Source of the DNA: Theocolax elegans
Taxonomy: Eukaryota > Arthropoda > Insecta > Hymenoptera > Cerocephalidae
Assembly (NCBI GenBank): GCA_026168455.1
Contig: CM047429.1
Coordinates: 10,952,643 to 11,016,642, forward strand
Direction: 5' to 3'
DNA length: 64,000 nt
Shown: positions 20,915 to 35,600 of the stretch, one piece after another
Layout: every line of letters starts with the position of its first letter
How positions within the stretch are numbered: position 1 is the stretch's first letter
The notes under the pieces: generated by a model
Told to the model about the DNA's origin: nothing
The model's database searches: none
What the model saw: the letters and a program-made list of their open reading frames with translations, nothing else
Program-made: the position numbers and the translations under genes

Positions 20915-22340
20915 CCGTAATTCCTTATAAATTCCCGGAATACCCGAAATATCCAGAAATTGATGCAAATATGCCGAAATACCTCCGAAATTTACAGAAT
21001 TCCCGAAATATCCAGAAACACATGCAAATATCCATGAATTCTCAAAATCCCGGAATTAAAGCTAATATCCCGAAATACCTTAAAAATTCCCGAAATTTCT
21101 AAATATTGATGCAAATAACCCATAATTCACGAAAAATCCCGCTATTAGAGCTAATATCTCGAAATAGCTTAAAATTCCTGGAATACCGAAATATCCAGAA
21201 ATTTATCCAAATAGCCCAAAATCTCTTCGAAATTCACAGAATTCTCGTAATATCCAGAAACTGATGTAAAAATCCGTGAATTCCCGAAAAATCCCGTATT
21301 TACTACATATTACCCGATATACCTTAAAATTCCCCGAAATCGTGAAATACCCAGAAATTTATGCAAATATCCCGAAATAACTTCGAAATTCCCAAAATTC
21401 CAGAATAATTCCGTAATTATTGCAAATATCCCGAAATACCTTAAAAATTCCCGGAAATTCTGAAAAACACATTAATTCATGCATATATCCATCAATTCCC
21501 GAAGTATCCAGAAATGTATGAAAATAACCATGAATTATCGAAAACTTCCGGAATTAGAGCTAATATCCCAAAATTTCTTAAAAAATCGTGAAATATCCAA
21601 CAATTGATGCAAATTTCCCAAAAATCCCGGAATTAGAGCTTATACCACGAAATACATCAAAATTCCCGAATTATTCAGAAATTTATACAAACATCCATAA
21701 AATCCCGAAAAACCCCGTAATTAGTTCAAATATCCCGAAATATCCTAAAAATTCCCGAAATCTCCAAAAATTGATGTTTATATCCCACAATTCCCAAATA
21801 CTGCCGTAATTAGTGCAAATATCCCGAAAGACCTGAAAAGTTCGCGGAATTCCCGAAGTATCCGGAAATTTATGCAAATATCCCGAAATACCTTAAAAAT
21901 TCTCGGAATTCCTGGAATATATCCAGAAATTTATGCAAATACTCCGAAACACCATAAAAATACCCGGTATCCCCGGGATATCCGGAAATTTATGCAAATG
22001 TCCCGAAATACATTTATTACGCTCAGATTTCTCGAAATACAAGAAATTCTTGCTTATATCCATCAATTCCCGAAATATCCAAAAAATTGTGAAACTATCC
22101 ATGAATTTTAGAAAAATACCAGAATTAGAGCTAATATCCCGAAATACCATAAAAATTCCCGAAATTCCCAGAAATTGATGCAAATATTCGAGAATTCGCG
22201 AAAAATCTAGAAATATCCAGTAATTTATGCAAATATCCCGTAAATACTTTCAAAATTTCCAAAATTACCGAAATATCCAGATATTGATGCAGAATATAGA
22301 GAGAAATAATATCCCGAAAATACAAATATTCCGAATACAT
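20915..22340 (+). repeat. Degenerate satellite-like array
   Basis: About 1.4 kb of diverged tandem units made from recurring words ATTCCCGAAATATCCAGAAA, TTTATGCAAATATCCCGAAA and TACCTTAAAAATTCCCGGAA. The composite period is about 60 bp, with alternating forms such as GAATTAGAGCTAATATCCCG. Units are substituted and reshuffled, so the array is old. The many small overlapping frames reflect the repeat only. Confidence 0.88.
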
Positions 22341-22366
22341 TAATAAGTATATCTATATCTATATAT

Positions 22367-22668
22367 GAGTGGTTCACTGTGAAATCGAAGATGAAAAAAA
22401 TTAATATTGCTATAACTGTGGCAATATGTTGTAGATTCATTTATGACTTTAAAAGTATTTTTATAGAAAAGTTCAGAAAATTTTACAAAATAGTCATATT
22501 TATGTTTTTAGTGAAAAATGCATCCCCTGGGAGCTACAAATTCATGAAAATGGGCATATAATTCAAAAAAGTGCTAAAATGTCAACTTTGACTCTCTGTA
22601 ACTTAAAATAATGGTCCCGAAAAAATCTGAAAAAATCTGAAAAATCCAAGAGAACTACTGGACAGGTC
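22367..22668 (+). mobile_element. Foldback family I, single-arm fragment (copy 3)
   Basis: Starts ATGAGTGGTTCACTGTGAAAT after a TAT-rich run and follows the family I arm: AATATTGCTATAACTGTG, then GCATCCCCTGGGAGCTA, then AACTTTGACTCTCTGTAACT. It lacks an internal piece of the arm and has no opposite arm. Confidence 0.8.
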
Positions 22669-23113
22669 TTTGGCATATAAATCCAAGCAATGGTAATGTT
22701 TAAATAACTAGATTATTATTAAAGAAGACTCGAATTCAAGTGACACGGAAGGTGCCAGAAACAGAAACTATGATATTGTTCAGCATAATTTTAGACTACC
22801 TTTTTTGAATTCATTTATTTCACTATGCAAATCTATGTTTCTGAATACTCTAGGTATAATTGACACAGACACACATGCACTGTTTCCGTTATAAAAAAGT
22901 ACGTATCTGCAAAAAATTAAAAAATAAGATCATTTGATAGAATAATTCTTCTTAGTATTACTTATCTAAAAGCTGAAACAAAAAGCATAATAAATACATT
23001 AATAAATCGTGTAAAAATTTACTATTTGAACTCAACCGTGAATATAAATTTAATCTCAATCGTGTAATATTATGGAATTTTCAAACTTTCAATTGAAATT
23101 GCCTCGAATGACA

Positions 23114-24009
23114 CTTACAAGGGAAGTACTTGACCTCCGGGAAACAGATATTATCCTAACTTTGGTATACCTTTTGTTATGTAGAAATATGAAGAAAGCC
23201 AAGTAATTACTTGTCAATGGACACTTTTACGAAAATTATGCGACATTTAGTAATAATTTCAAAAAAATTACTTCCGTTTTAATTGTTTATAACTCGGAGG
23301 TAGGCACTTAAACCAAAAACTAGAAAAAAGTTGAGTTCAAGTAGATATAGTTTTAAAAAAAAATAAGCTTGAATTGCTCAATTTGGAGCAGTTATGAGGA
23401 AACTCATAAATTGAAGAATTTTAGGATAAAAAAAACAATAAATTTTTTTATATTAAATTTTAGTTATAATTTCTTTAAATTCCTATTTTCTTTATAACTT
23501 TGCTCAAAATTAAGCAATTGGAGCTTCTTTTTTTTAATCCATATTTACTTAAACTTAACTTTGTTTTAGTCTTTGGTTTGAGTTCCTATCAACATTCGTT
23601 TTCAAATTATAACCGATCAAAGTGGAAGTAATTTTCATTAATAGTATATTACATACCATGGCCAGTAAAATAAGAAATGTCTCAGATCACATGTAATTGT
23701 CGGCCGAGGCGAAGCCGAGGTGGACGATCATGTGATCTGAGGCTTTCTTTTTTACTGGCCAAGGTGTGTATACTATTTTTCTGCTCGACGTTGCCGGAAA
23801 ACGGCAACTTCAATTCGCGCAGCGGCCGGGAAGTTGCCGCTTTCTGGCCGGAGAGCAGAAAAATTATTGTTAGATGTCGAATAACTTTCGTGAAAGTGGC
23901 CATTAGCAAGTAATAACTTGGCTTTCTTCATATTTTTACATTACAAAAGACATACCGAAGTTAGAATAAGATCCGTTTCCCGAAAATCAAGTACTCCCCT
24001 TGTTAGTAG
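23114..24009. mobile_element. Nested inverted-repeat element
   Basis: Outer arms: 23114-23262 (ACTTACAAGGGAAGTACTTG ... TATGAAGAAAGCCAAGTAAT) pair with 23866-24009 (reverse complement, ...CAAGTACTCCCCTTGTTAGT). Inside, 23262-23400 pairs imperfectly with 23500-23640. Two compact GC-rich hairpins lie between the inner pair and the right arm (23641-23787 and 23790-23868). The GC-rich hairpins give spurious open frames on both strands. No transposase is seen. Superfamily unknown. Confidence 0.7.
23641..23787. repeat. Hairpin cassette, copy G1
   Basis: Arms AGTATATTACATACCATGGC ... TCAGATCACATG and its reverse complement ...GCCAAGGTGTGTATACTA enclose a GC-rich centre with GAGGCGAAGCCGAGG. The stem is about 47-51 bp. 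It shares end and centre motifs with the cassettes at 27787, 27935, 52799 and 52995. Confidence 0.8.
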
Positions 24010-24089
24010 ATACGTACAATTTTGCTTATCCCGGAAACATATAACTATAATATAAGCGTGTTGTGTTATAACAAAATTTTTATTTTTTC

Positions 24090-25110
24090 ATTTAGATATT
24101 TCCTATTAGTGGATACGCACTGCAAATATAAGTATAAAGACAGCAACATAACAGAAGTCATTGAGGAAGAATAAAGGGGAAAACAGAAGAAGTGAAAAAT
24201 ACAGCTAGAAATCGTATCAACAGTTTTCCGAAGAAAAAATATTTAGAAGAAGTTTTATCTGTATCTAAAATGTATCATACGTACGTAAAAGACATGGGAA
24301 AAGCAGAAAATGATCCTAATCTAGTCAGTCAGAGCATGTACAAATGTATATTTAATACGGAATTTAACTACGGATTCTGCAAACTCAAAAAAAACCGGTA
24401 ATTTGACTCTATGATAAAAATAGTACATTACAATACGAGTTGATATTATTATACTAAATTTAAATAAAATTAGTTTCTGTACTCCAGTACAAGATAGTTG
24501 AATTTATTATGTTTACGTGTTGAATTCCAAAAAATAATATTTTTTTTTCGTAAAATACACTGTTTTTGCATAAAAATTTTCATGATTTGTGTAATAATAT
24601 GTTTTACTACTATAGATGTGAACAATGCGAAGGGTTTAACCAAAATCATTTTGGTGAAGGTGATTTCATGCACGCACGTATCGAAAAACACTGTGCTAAA
24701 AAGAAATTTTTACACAAACCAGTAGGCAGATCTCATTAGTGAGTCAAAAACGGAAAACAAATATTTCGTTAAGCAGATGCAGCAAGAAGATATTTTTAAC
24801 TTTCAAGATTTATCTGTCCAATTCAATTGGAAGTTAGCGAAAATCTCCAAATTACGGGATATTATCGTTATGCCTGGGAGTAGAACAGTAGCGCTGAAGT
24901 ATGTCTTCTACAATGAGTCCAAAAGATTAATTTTTTAAAAAAATCAGTTACCATTGATAAAATCTGCCAGCTCTCATTGAAATAAGCATATAATTGTAGA
25001 ATACCTCTTGCCCCCAAAAAGAAAGAAGATTAGAATGAATGTTAAACAAAAGCCTTATCCCAAAATTATTTATCGACGGCTTAAAAAGGTATTGAATAAG
25101 GAATAAGTTA
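24090..25110 (+). pseudogene. Decayed multi-copy insect transposon ORF
   Basis: Pieces in shifting frames match a pattern I know from multi-copy insect ORFs, probably DNA-transposon proteins: INSFPKKKYLEEVLSVSKMY and IFNTEFNYGFCKLKKNR (24192-24401), then HFGEGDFMHARIEKHC (about 24650-24700), then IFNFQDLSVQFNWKLAKISK and VALKYVFYNESK (about 24790-24930). A ~250-bp AT-rich gap and several stops separate them. The usual metal-binding Cys pairs and the central catalytic region are missing or unreadable. Family membership is recalled from sequence texture and not verified. Nonfunctional. Confidence 0.5.
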
Positions 25111-25169
25111 TATATGTGTATATAAAGTTTTAATTTAAAAATTAATGATTAAATTGTTATTTATTGATA

Positions 25170-26070
25170 AGAGTTTTTTTAGACTCTTCGTTTGCAATCT
25201 GCAAATGCTGCCACTATTCCTCAGCACTCGGCGAATCATGCTAGGTTTCAAGAATCAATTTTAAATGCTGCTAGTCTTCACAAACGCCCATGAACGATGC
25301 TACTGTTCGTACCGGGCGTCGATATCATCTCAATTAGATGAGAATAATGATGAACAAATAATTACGTTCGTAAGCAGAACATTTAAAAGTTCAGAATTTA
25401 ATTACTTTACTACCGAAGGAGATGCTAACCATCGTTGGGTCTCTTAATAAATTAATTGTCGAAAATCCTAGACAATTAAAGGGTATTGATTTTTATGGAC
25501 CTCTTCCAACCTCAACAGGTAACGCAAAATATATATTATCTTCAATTGGTGTATTAATAAAATACGTAAAATTGCATCTAATAAAAAGATTTGAGCAACA
25601 ACAATTTAAATTATAAAGAAAAATTACAATATGCATGAAGCAATATGCATCAATATTTAAAACAACGCGCAAAAAATGCGAACGTGCAAAATAAACTTTT
25701 TTTAATTGAAGTTAATTATGTTTTAATTGAAGTTTTAAATATTTCATGGCACCTTACGACGGTCCATACAAAATTGTAGATAAAGTAGGTGTCGATACAT
25801 ACTTACTATTTTTTTTTATTATTATTTTAACGTCATAATTTTGATGCTCCCAAATCAGTGCTAATCAGTGACGGATACATTCCCCAGTGGTGCTTGTATC
25901 AATCGGCCGGGGCCGGGAATCAAACCTAGGACCTCCAGATTACGAGCCCAACGTCCTAACTGACCGAGCAGGCCTCTACATATACATACTTACTATATGA
26001 CGAAAAAATCGGCAAAGAAAAAGGTAAGTTTTATTGTCGAATTTAAAACAGTATTTCGTAGATACTGAAA
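25170..26070 (+). pseudogene. Gypsy pol remnant (RNase H to integrase end), SINE-interrupted
   Basis: Scattered pieces of a second gypsy pol: QIITFVSRTFKSSEFNYFTT (RNase H, about 25351-25410), LKGIDFYGPLPTSTGNAKYI (start of the integrase catalytic domain, about 25479-25540), then MAPYDGPYKIVDKVGVDTYL (integrase C-terminal GPY-like module, about 25746-25805). That module resumes after the SINE as YDEKIGKEKGK (about 25995-26027). Most of integrase is deleted. The SINE (25810-25981) cuts the last module and must postdate this insertion. Confidence 0.75.
25810..25981 (-). mobile_element. tRNA-derived SINE with 15-bp target duplication
   Basis: On the minus strand a tRNA-like head GGCCTGCTCGGTCAGTTAGG ... 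GGTTTGATTCCCGG contains A-box and B-box promoter elements. It is followed by a tRNA-unrelated body and an A-rich end (the T run at 25810-25830 on the plus strand). ATACATACTTACTAT flanks it on both sides (25795-25809 and 25982-25996), a clean 15-bp target duplication as made by LINE machinery. Total 172 bp. The CTCGTAA loop could place a Thr-like CGT anticodon, but pairing is weak. A truncated relative lies at 3539-3598. Confidence 0.9.
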
Positions 26071-26272
26071 AATGAAATTAAATTTAAATCTAGAAATAAT
26101 ATTCAAAATAAATGTAAAGCTCATATATGAAATTTCGTAATGTAACGGTTCCGTGTTGTCACACTTCGAAAAGCAATTTTGAATCTATTTAATCCAAAAA
26201 TGGTCTTAATTCATTGTCAGTTATGGGTACAGATACCAAGCTGAAAATTATTATTTAATATAATGTTTTGTA

Positions 26273-26726
26273 ACCGACACGGTGGCGGAGTGGCGGAAGC
26301 GCACCTCGGCCGGTCATGAAAGTTAAGCAGCACCGAGCGCGGTTGGCACTTGGATGGGTGACCGTTCTCGGGCTTAGCTTAAATGATCGGTTAGGTGTTT
26401 TTTCACATTCCACAACGTGAGCGGGAGGTGTGAGACATTCGGTTTCGGTGTTAAAGTCTACGCAATGTGACCTTGCCACCCAAACAGAATTGTTCTCGAA
26501 TACACCGCCCTTCTCGGAGGAGGTTTTCCTAAAAGGCATTTATCCCAACGGGTTTGGCCACAGGTTTTCCCTCTCTCCACGGGCATAACCCCGGGCGAAT
26601 GCGAGAAGGTGGGGTAAAGTGGGGGTAAAATTGGAAATTGAATGAAATGGAATAATAAAGGTGTAGGGGATACGTAAAAACCTGTAAAAAGGTGTACGTG
26701 GAAACTACCAAAATTCCAAAAATTTT
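26273..26726 (+). mobile_element. 5S-rRNA-derived SINE with 14-bp target duplication
   Basis: The segment 26315-26363 matches the internal control region of 5S rRNA genes: AGTTAAGCAGC (A box), GAGCGCGGTTGGCACTTGGA, TGGGTGACCG (C box). It lies near the 5' end of a 454-bp unit flanked by perfect copies of TATAATGTTTTGTA (26259-26272 and 26727-26740). The ~360-bp body has no coding frame. Structure and duplication fit the SINE3 class (5S-headed SINEs). The 5S portion covers only the middle and 3' part of a 5S gene, so this is not a working rRNA gene. Confidence 0.87.
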
Positions 26727-26796
26727 TATAATGTTTTGTACAATAAAAATCGGCTGCCATAATATAATAGATACAGCGCAAAAAATTATTTTTTAT

Positions 26797-26826
26797 TTAA
26801 CGTTTTGTACAATAAAAATCGGCTGC
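26797..26826 (+). repeat. Flanking direct repeat
   Basis: CGTTTTGTACAATAAAAATC plus GGCTGC repeats the sequence at 26732-26757 immediately 3' of the SINE, so the SINE landed in the first of two short tandem copies (offset about 69 bp). Confidence 0.7.
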
Positions 26827-26839
26827 ATCAATATCATCA

Positions 26840-27275
26840 ATGCTACGTTTTAACCGTTAATTTTGTAATTACCGAGAGTGTTTGTTTTTTATTTATTTCG
26901 AGCTTATAAAGGTGAGAACTCCTGCCTCGCTTTCCTATTTCTCCAGCTTCCCGCGTAAGCTGTAGAGTTATGCGTGCGTGTGCGGTAATTGCGATTTTGG
27001 TATAACTAAATTTGCCGCGTGAACGCGGCTGGCGACCGTGACGATTTTGTGTTTTATATGTATCCGGACTTACAAACAGGGAATTACATTTCTCTCTGTA
27101 GGATTCAAGGAGTTGTAGTGGGTTATTGTTGTAAGATAATTGATGCGCTGTAACAGCTTGCGGATGTTGTGTGCATGATTTTGTATATTTATGCATTTGT
27201 TATATGATGTATATATAATCTATGTAACTCTGGATATAAATAAATAAATAAATAAATTAATAAATAAATAAACAA
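26840..27275 (+). mobile_element. Possible LINE 3' end with (AAAT)n tail
   Basis: About 430 bp of intermediate GC ending in GATATAAATAAATAAATAAA repeats, the form of many LINE 3' ends. There is no RT sequence. The minus-strand open frame over it (26843-27196) has no domain and is taken as chance. The call rests on the tail alone. Confidence 0.35.
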
Positions 27276-27617
27276 TGCTGACTAAGATTTTTCACATCGT
27301 CGTTAATATAAATCGCATTATGGTGCCAATTTATGTGAGTGATTTCAGATAAAAATCTTTTCCAATTCTTGTATGTGTCAAAGATAAGTACTTTAACTAT
27401 TTTAAACTCAAATGAGTGATTTGCTAACGTTTGTTCATTTATCACATAATGCGAATCTGTGTTCTTTATATTAGATTTATGCTCTTTAATGTAATATGAT
27501 ATGTAAGCAATAATTATAATTTTGCGTTGCAAATTATTAAATAGTGATTGGTAAAAGTGTTATTATTCGCTCAGTAAATGGTAAATGTTTTTTCTCGTAG
27601 TTAATGATAAAACATTA

Positions 27618-27745
27618 TTTTAAAGATACAAGTGTGCAAAGCGGGTGATTCAGGCACGGATGTAGTTTGTCGTCGGAGCGAAGCGAGGGTGAAAAGGTGA
27701 TACGGGGTTGTAATCATTTTGTTTCTTGTAATTTTGCACACTCAA
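27618..27745. repeat. GC-rich hairpin with GAGCGAAGCGAGG centre
   Basis: AAGTGTGCAAA at the left pairs with TTTGCACACT at the right. The interior holds GAGCGAAGCGAGGGTGAAAA and GGTGATACGGGGTTG. The 41-bp segment 27676-27716 recurs with few changes at 28035-28076. Confidence 0.6.
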
Positions 27746-27786
27746 ACGCGTGCTCAAAATCAAATTTCGCGCACGGAGTTAGGAAA

Positions 27787-27886
27787 TAGTACATTACGAT
27801 ACAAGTGCCTCGCTTCGCTCGAGCGGCAAATCCGACTCGTGTGGGAATCACCTATGCGCACGTGTATCGTATACTATTTTTCCTAA
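27787..27886. repeat. Hairpin cassette, copy G2
   Basis: ATAGTACATTACGATACAAG at the left pairs imperfectly with CACGTGTATCGTATACTATT at the right. The centre holds CCTCGCTTCGCTCGAG. It has the same architecture as G1 with unrelated stem sequence. Confidence 0.7.
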
Positions 27887-27934
27887 CGAACTGCGCAAAG
27901 ATTTCATTTTATGCTAACATTTGAGCGAGCGAGA

Positions 27935-28152
27935 TAGTACATTGCTGCAATAGTGGGTAAAATAAAATTTTCCTGCAACAGTACTCACAATTATAAGAGA
28001 AAAAATTATTTCACCCCGAACCGATGTTTGCGCCCGAGCAAAGCGAGGGTGAAAAGGTGGTACGGGGTTGAAATCACTTTGTCTCTGATAATTTTGAGCA
28101 CTATTGCAAGAAAAGTTTATTTTGCGCATTAGTGCGGGAATGTACTATTTTG
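27935..28152. repeat. Hairpin cassette, copy G3
   Basis: Starts AGTACATTGCTGCAATAGTG and ends CGGGAATGTACTATTTT. Inner arms ATAAGAGAAAAAATTATTTC and GAAATCACTTTGTCTCTGAT pair imperfectly around CGAGCAAAGCGAGGG. Confidence 0.65.
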
Positions 28153-28228
28153 CGCACTCAAATGCGTGCGCAAAATCGAATTTTGCGCACGGAGTTAAGA
28201 AAAGGTTATTCTTTTCGCGTAGTAAATG

Positions 28229-28622
28229 ATTAGGGACACTGAAGTCTATTTAGAAATTTAAAATTCGCGTTAAAAATTTTATTTATTATTCCCTAATTAT
28301 TATAAAAATTATTGGTTTAAATAAAAATATTAGTGCATCTGCAAAGAGGGATTGTACAAGATTGCTTCGTTTTTCTGAAAGTTTTCACTTACAAAGTAAA
28401 AAAACGTAAAACATAACTTCTTTCTTTAATAAATGAAAGTTTTCAAAAAACTATGGTAATATTGTACAATATACATCAACAGAAATGTTACTTTTTATAA
28501 TATCTACGGAGGACAACACTTCATTTTTATTGAAAACAGTCATTTTTACAATAAATAGGGAATATTCCATAAAATTTTCGACGCGAAATTTAAATTTCTA
28601 AACACATTATGGCGTCACCTTA
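28229..28622. repeat. Inverted-repeat element with AT-rich interior
   Basis: AAATTTAAAATTCGCGT near 28254-28275 pairs with ACGCGAAATTTAAATTT near 28581-28600, with flanking GGGACACTGAAG-type and AGGGAATATTCC-type sequence. About 65-bp imperfect arms around 260 bp. No coding frame. Confidence 0.5.
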
Positions 28623-28729
28623 AAATATTTTTCCGCGTAGTAAATCGTGTACGTTTTTCTTACGCGTAGTAACGGGTAAAAGTATTTTTTTCGCGTAGTC
28701 AATAACGAAAGTGTTTTTTTTCGTATGGG

Positions 28730-30890
<2,161 letters not shown>

Positions 30891-31011
30891 GTGGTACTAT
30901 GGACAGACACAACAAACCCCCACCACCTACCCACTGACCTCGAGTAACTCCGTCTATGACCGACTACTTGAAGTCAAGGTCAGGTTTGTTGTGTCTGTCC
31001 ATAGTACCACC
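30891..31011. mobile_element. MITE, copy 1
   Basis: About 120-bp palindromic element with ends GTGGTACTATGGACAGACAC and the reverse complement GTGTCTGTCCATAGTACCAC. The centre holds CCCACTGACCTCGAG. A second copy in opposite orientation lies at 46336-46456, and similarity extends beyond the arms into AAAATCAAGGTT on one side. No coding. Confidence 0.85.
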
Positions 31012-31033
31012 TCTCTTAAAAATCAAGGTTATT

Positions 31034-31037
31034 AGAG

Positions 31038-31118
<81 letters not shown>
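31034..31118. repeat. (GATA)n microsatellite, LINE tail
   Basis: About 20 GATA units forming the 3' tail region of LINE copy 1 (minus strand). Confidence 0.95.
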
Positions 31119-32415
<1,297 letters not shown>

Positions 32416-32637
32416 TTTGATTTGATTTGATTTGATAGCTTTATTAAGTATGTGGGGCTACGCCCCGTATACACAATGATTCGCAGTGGTAACGCCATAT
32501 AAAAACAATAAGATATATATACAATGATAAAACCGAAGAACGCAATAAAAATATAATAATTAAAATAAAAATAATAAAAAGTATATAAACAGTTGTAACG
32601 AATTATGTAATATTTGATTATATTACATTGCTCGTTA

Positions 32638-32683
<46 letters not shown>

Positions 32684-35600
32684 AGCCTGCGTATTAATCT
32701 TTACAGCTGTTACAGGTCGACGTTCGATGATTTTCGGCGATTTTCGCGCACCTTCGTAAAGGTAAAAGTAGGGAAAGAGAGACAGAGTTTTTCGGTTCGT
32801 AAGTGCAAGAGCACTTAGACTAAACTCAACCGGGGTGAGACTAATATCAACCGTGAGATTGAATTCAACCGTTAGACTGATATCAACTGTGTTATTAATC
32901 TTAACCGTCGTGAAAAACTTTGTTGTTTATTCTTCTCTCCATATTTTTGATTGCCTCGTACCGCTTGTGATCCTGGTGCTGTGCTGGTAATCCAGTGAAG
33001 TTGTAATAGTTTGTTCTAAGCAGAGTAGCGACCACGCATACTTCGCCTGGTGATTTAATTATTCATCGCGGCTCACGCACTGTAAGTGCCAGTTTTGTAG
33101 TCTCTCTCTCTCTCTCTTTCTCTCTTTATTTATTTCGCGTATCGACCTGCGATCTCGCGTGCAGCAGCACGCGTGTATTACCTCTTCTTTGATAATATAC
33201 TCATGTTTTTTTTATTTTAAATTAAACATCGTGTTTCTATTCTTATTGTTTGCTCTTTTATTTTCGTTCGCGTTCGCTAAGAAAAGAATACCGCCGCCTC
33301 CGCCTATACGTGTCTTATAGACTCGTAGTATTACTGAGCGGCTGATCGCGTAGTGAGACTATTGTTTTAACGGTAGTCAATTGTTATTATTTTATTCATT
33401 ATTATTAAAAAATAGCAAATCCGTTACACAGTATTACAAATATTTAAAATATATTAAAAATATAAAGAAATTAAAAGTTTAAAAAGATAAAAAAGATACA
33501 AAGATAAAAATAAAAAGTTACAGGCAACTCAAAAAATAACAAAAAGTCGCATTATAAAATCTTATAACACAGTAACATGTTTAAAAATAAAATAACATAA
33601 TAAAATAAAACATAGCAGATAAAACTTGGAAACGCACGCATAATATAAAATAAATTAACAAAATTAACAAAATCAAGAATGATAACAATGAGTTTAAACC
33701 TCAGATTTACATGGACTTAAAGTAAAATAAACTTAAATTAAAATTAAAATTAAAAATAAAATTAAAACTAAAACTAAAACGCCGGTAAGACTAGAACGCC
33801 GATAAGGGAGGGCAAACAATTCCTTCACGACAGACTCTCAACCCCCACTCTTGTCGGTCAAGCTCTCGAAGATGATTGAAGAGGGATGATTTAAATGAGG
33901 ACAAAAACAATGGGTCGAAATCAGTGAGAGGAAGTTGGTTTATGAGTTTTGTAGCAGTGATTACAAATGAACTATCAAGGGCTTCCGTTCGCGGAGGAAG
34001 AAAGGAAAGGGAAACAGGAGGGTAGCGTGAAGATGAACGAACAGAATGAAGATTATTAGAACGTAAAGTAAAGTGAGAAGCTAGATAGACAGGAGAATTG
34101 TGGGCGATGATGTTTTAAGCACATGAACCAATAAAGAAAGATCTTCTGAGCTCAACCGACAGCCACCCCAACTCAATACGAAAAGGAGTAACATGTCCTC
34201 TCCAAGGTATACAACCTCACACAAAACGAACGAAGGCATTTAATAGGCGTTGTAGTTTAGTATTCTTCAACCCATCCAAGTTATCATAAACTGCACAAGC
34301 GTAGTCAAAGTGTGGGAATATGAGAGCCTCTACGAGGTATTTTCTAGTCCGTCGTGAAAGAGCATGTTTTAGAAAGCGAAGTGAGTGTAACACACAGTGT
34401 ACTCTCTGTGAGATAGACGCCACCTGTCTAGACCAATCAAGTGTGGGGGAGATCCACACTCCTAACGATTTTATCTCATTTGCATAGCTAAGGAAGTCCT
34501 CACCTATTTTAACTCTGGGGGCAGTGCCAAAATCGATTCTAGTAATAAAGGCCTGACTACCCAGGATCATCACTCTAGTCTTTTCTAAATTTAATTTAAG
34601 CCCGTTTTCTATGGCCCATTTATTGACAGCAGTCGCATCCTCAGAAATACGTTTAACACCCTGGACCAAATCTGCGGGATAGAAAGAGTGATAAACCTGT
34701 GTGTCATCGGCAAATATCATGTGATTTGAATGTTTTAATACTTGCGGTAAATCGTTTATAAACATGGAGAATAATAACGGACCTAAAACACTACCCTGAG
34801 GAACACCCCGAGAGGTTTAAAGCCAACCTGAGCACACTCCCTCACCACCAGCAACCGCCTGAGAACGTCCTGAGAGATAGTGGTAGAACCAATGGATAAC
34901 TGTATCAAAACATCCCATAGAGCGCATTTTGAACAACAGGAGTGTGTGAGGTACCGAGTCAAATGCCTTGGCAAAGTCGAACAGGACAAGTATAGTGATC
35001 TGGCGACTATCAATAGCTCTTCGAACATCATCAAGGACACCTAGCAGTGCAGTTTGGGTACTATGACCCCTTCGAAAACCAACTTGTCTTTCAGTAATAA
35101 AATTGTTAGTCCCCAAGTGCCATGAAAGATGGTCATGGACCAACTTTTCAAGTATCGTAGAGATTTCACAGTTTAGCTATAGGCCTAGTGTCTGAAGGTG
35201 ATGCCATCCTATTTGACTTGGCCAAAGGAAGCAACATAGATTTCTTTCAAGTGTCTGGATAGAACCCCAATGAAAGCAGTTTATTAAAAATAGTGACGAA
35301 ATGTGGAATAATATGCGGTGATAAAAGTTTAAGCATAGGCACCGAAATCCCATCATGCCCAATAGACTTAGAAGAGGCGTTAGTGATAACAGATAGTATT
35401 CTTCTCGGAGTAATAGTCTCAAAGTTGAAGGTGGGTGCTGATGGGACCAGTACCTGAGCCAGAATCAAATCCACATGATTATGATTAAGTGGAGAGTCCG
35501 AGTGTAAGATGAATGCGTAATGATTATTTAATTGTTTAACTGAAAAGTGATTTAATGGTGATTGCATAGAACAAGTAATCAAACCAAGGTGTCTTAGCTC

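Noticed and set aside
20915..22340. CRISPR-like repeat array
   Set aside because: Repeats are diverged and contiguous with no regular spacers, and the context is a eukaryotic genome.
21588..22340. Pro/Ile/Asn-rich ORFs across the satellite
   Set aside because: Low-complexity translations of the satellite in several frames.
23677..23913. Overlapping ORFs of 75-78 codons on both strands
   Set aside because: Both strands are open only because the region is a set of GC-rich hairpins.
26315..26363. 5S rRNA gene
   Set aside because: Only the internal promoter portion matches. It sits in a 454-bp SINE with target duplications.
26843..27196. 117-codon open frame on the minus strand
   Set aside because: No domain or signal. 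It lies in a probable LINE 3' end whose tail points the other way.
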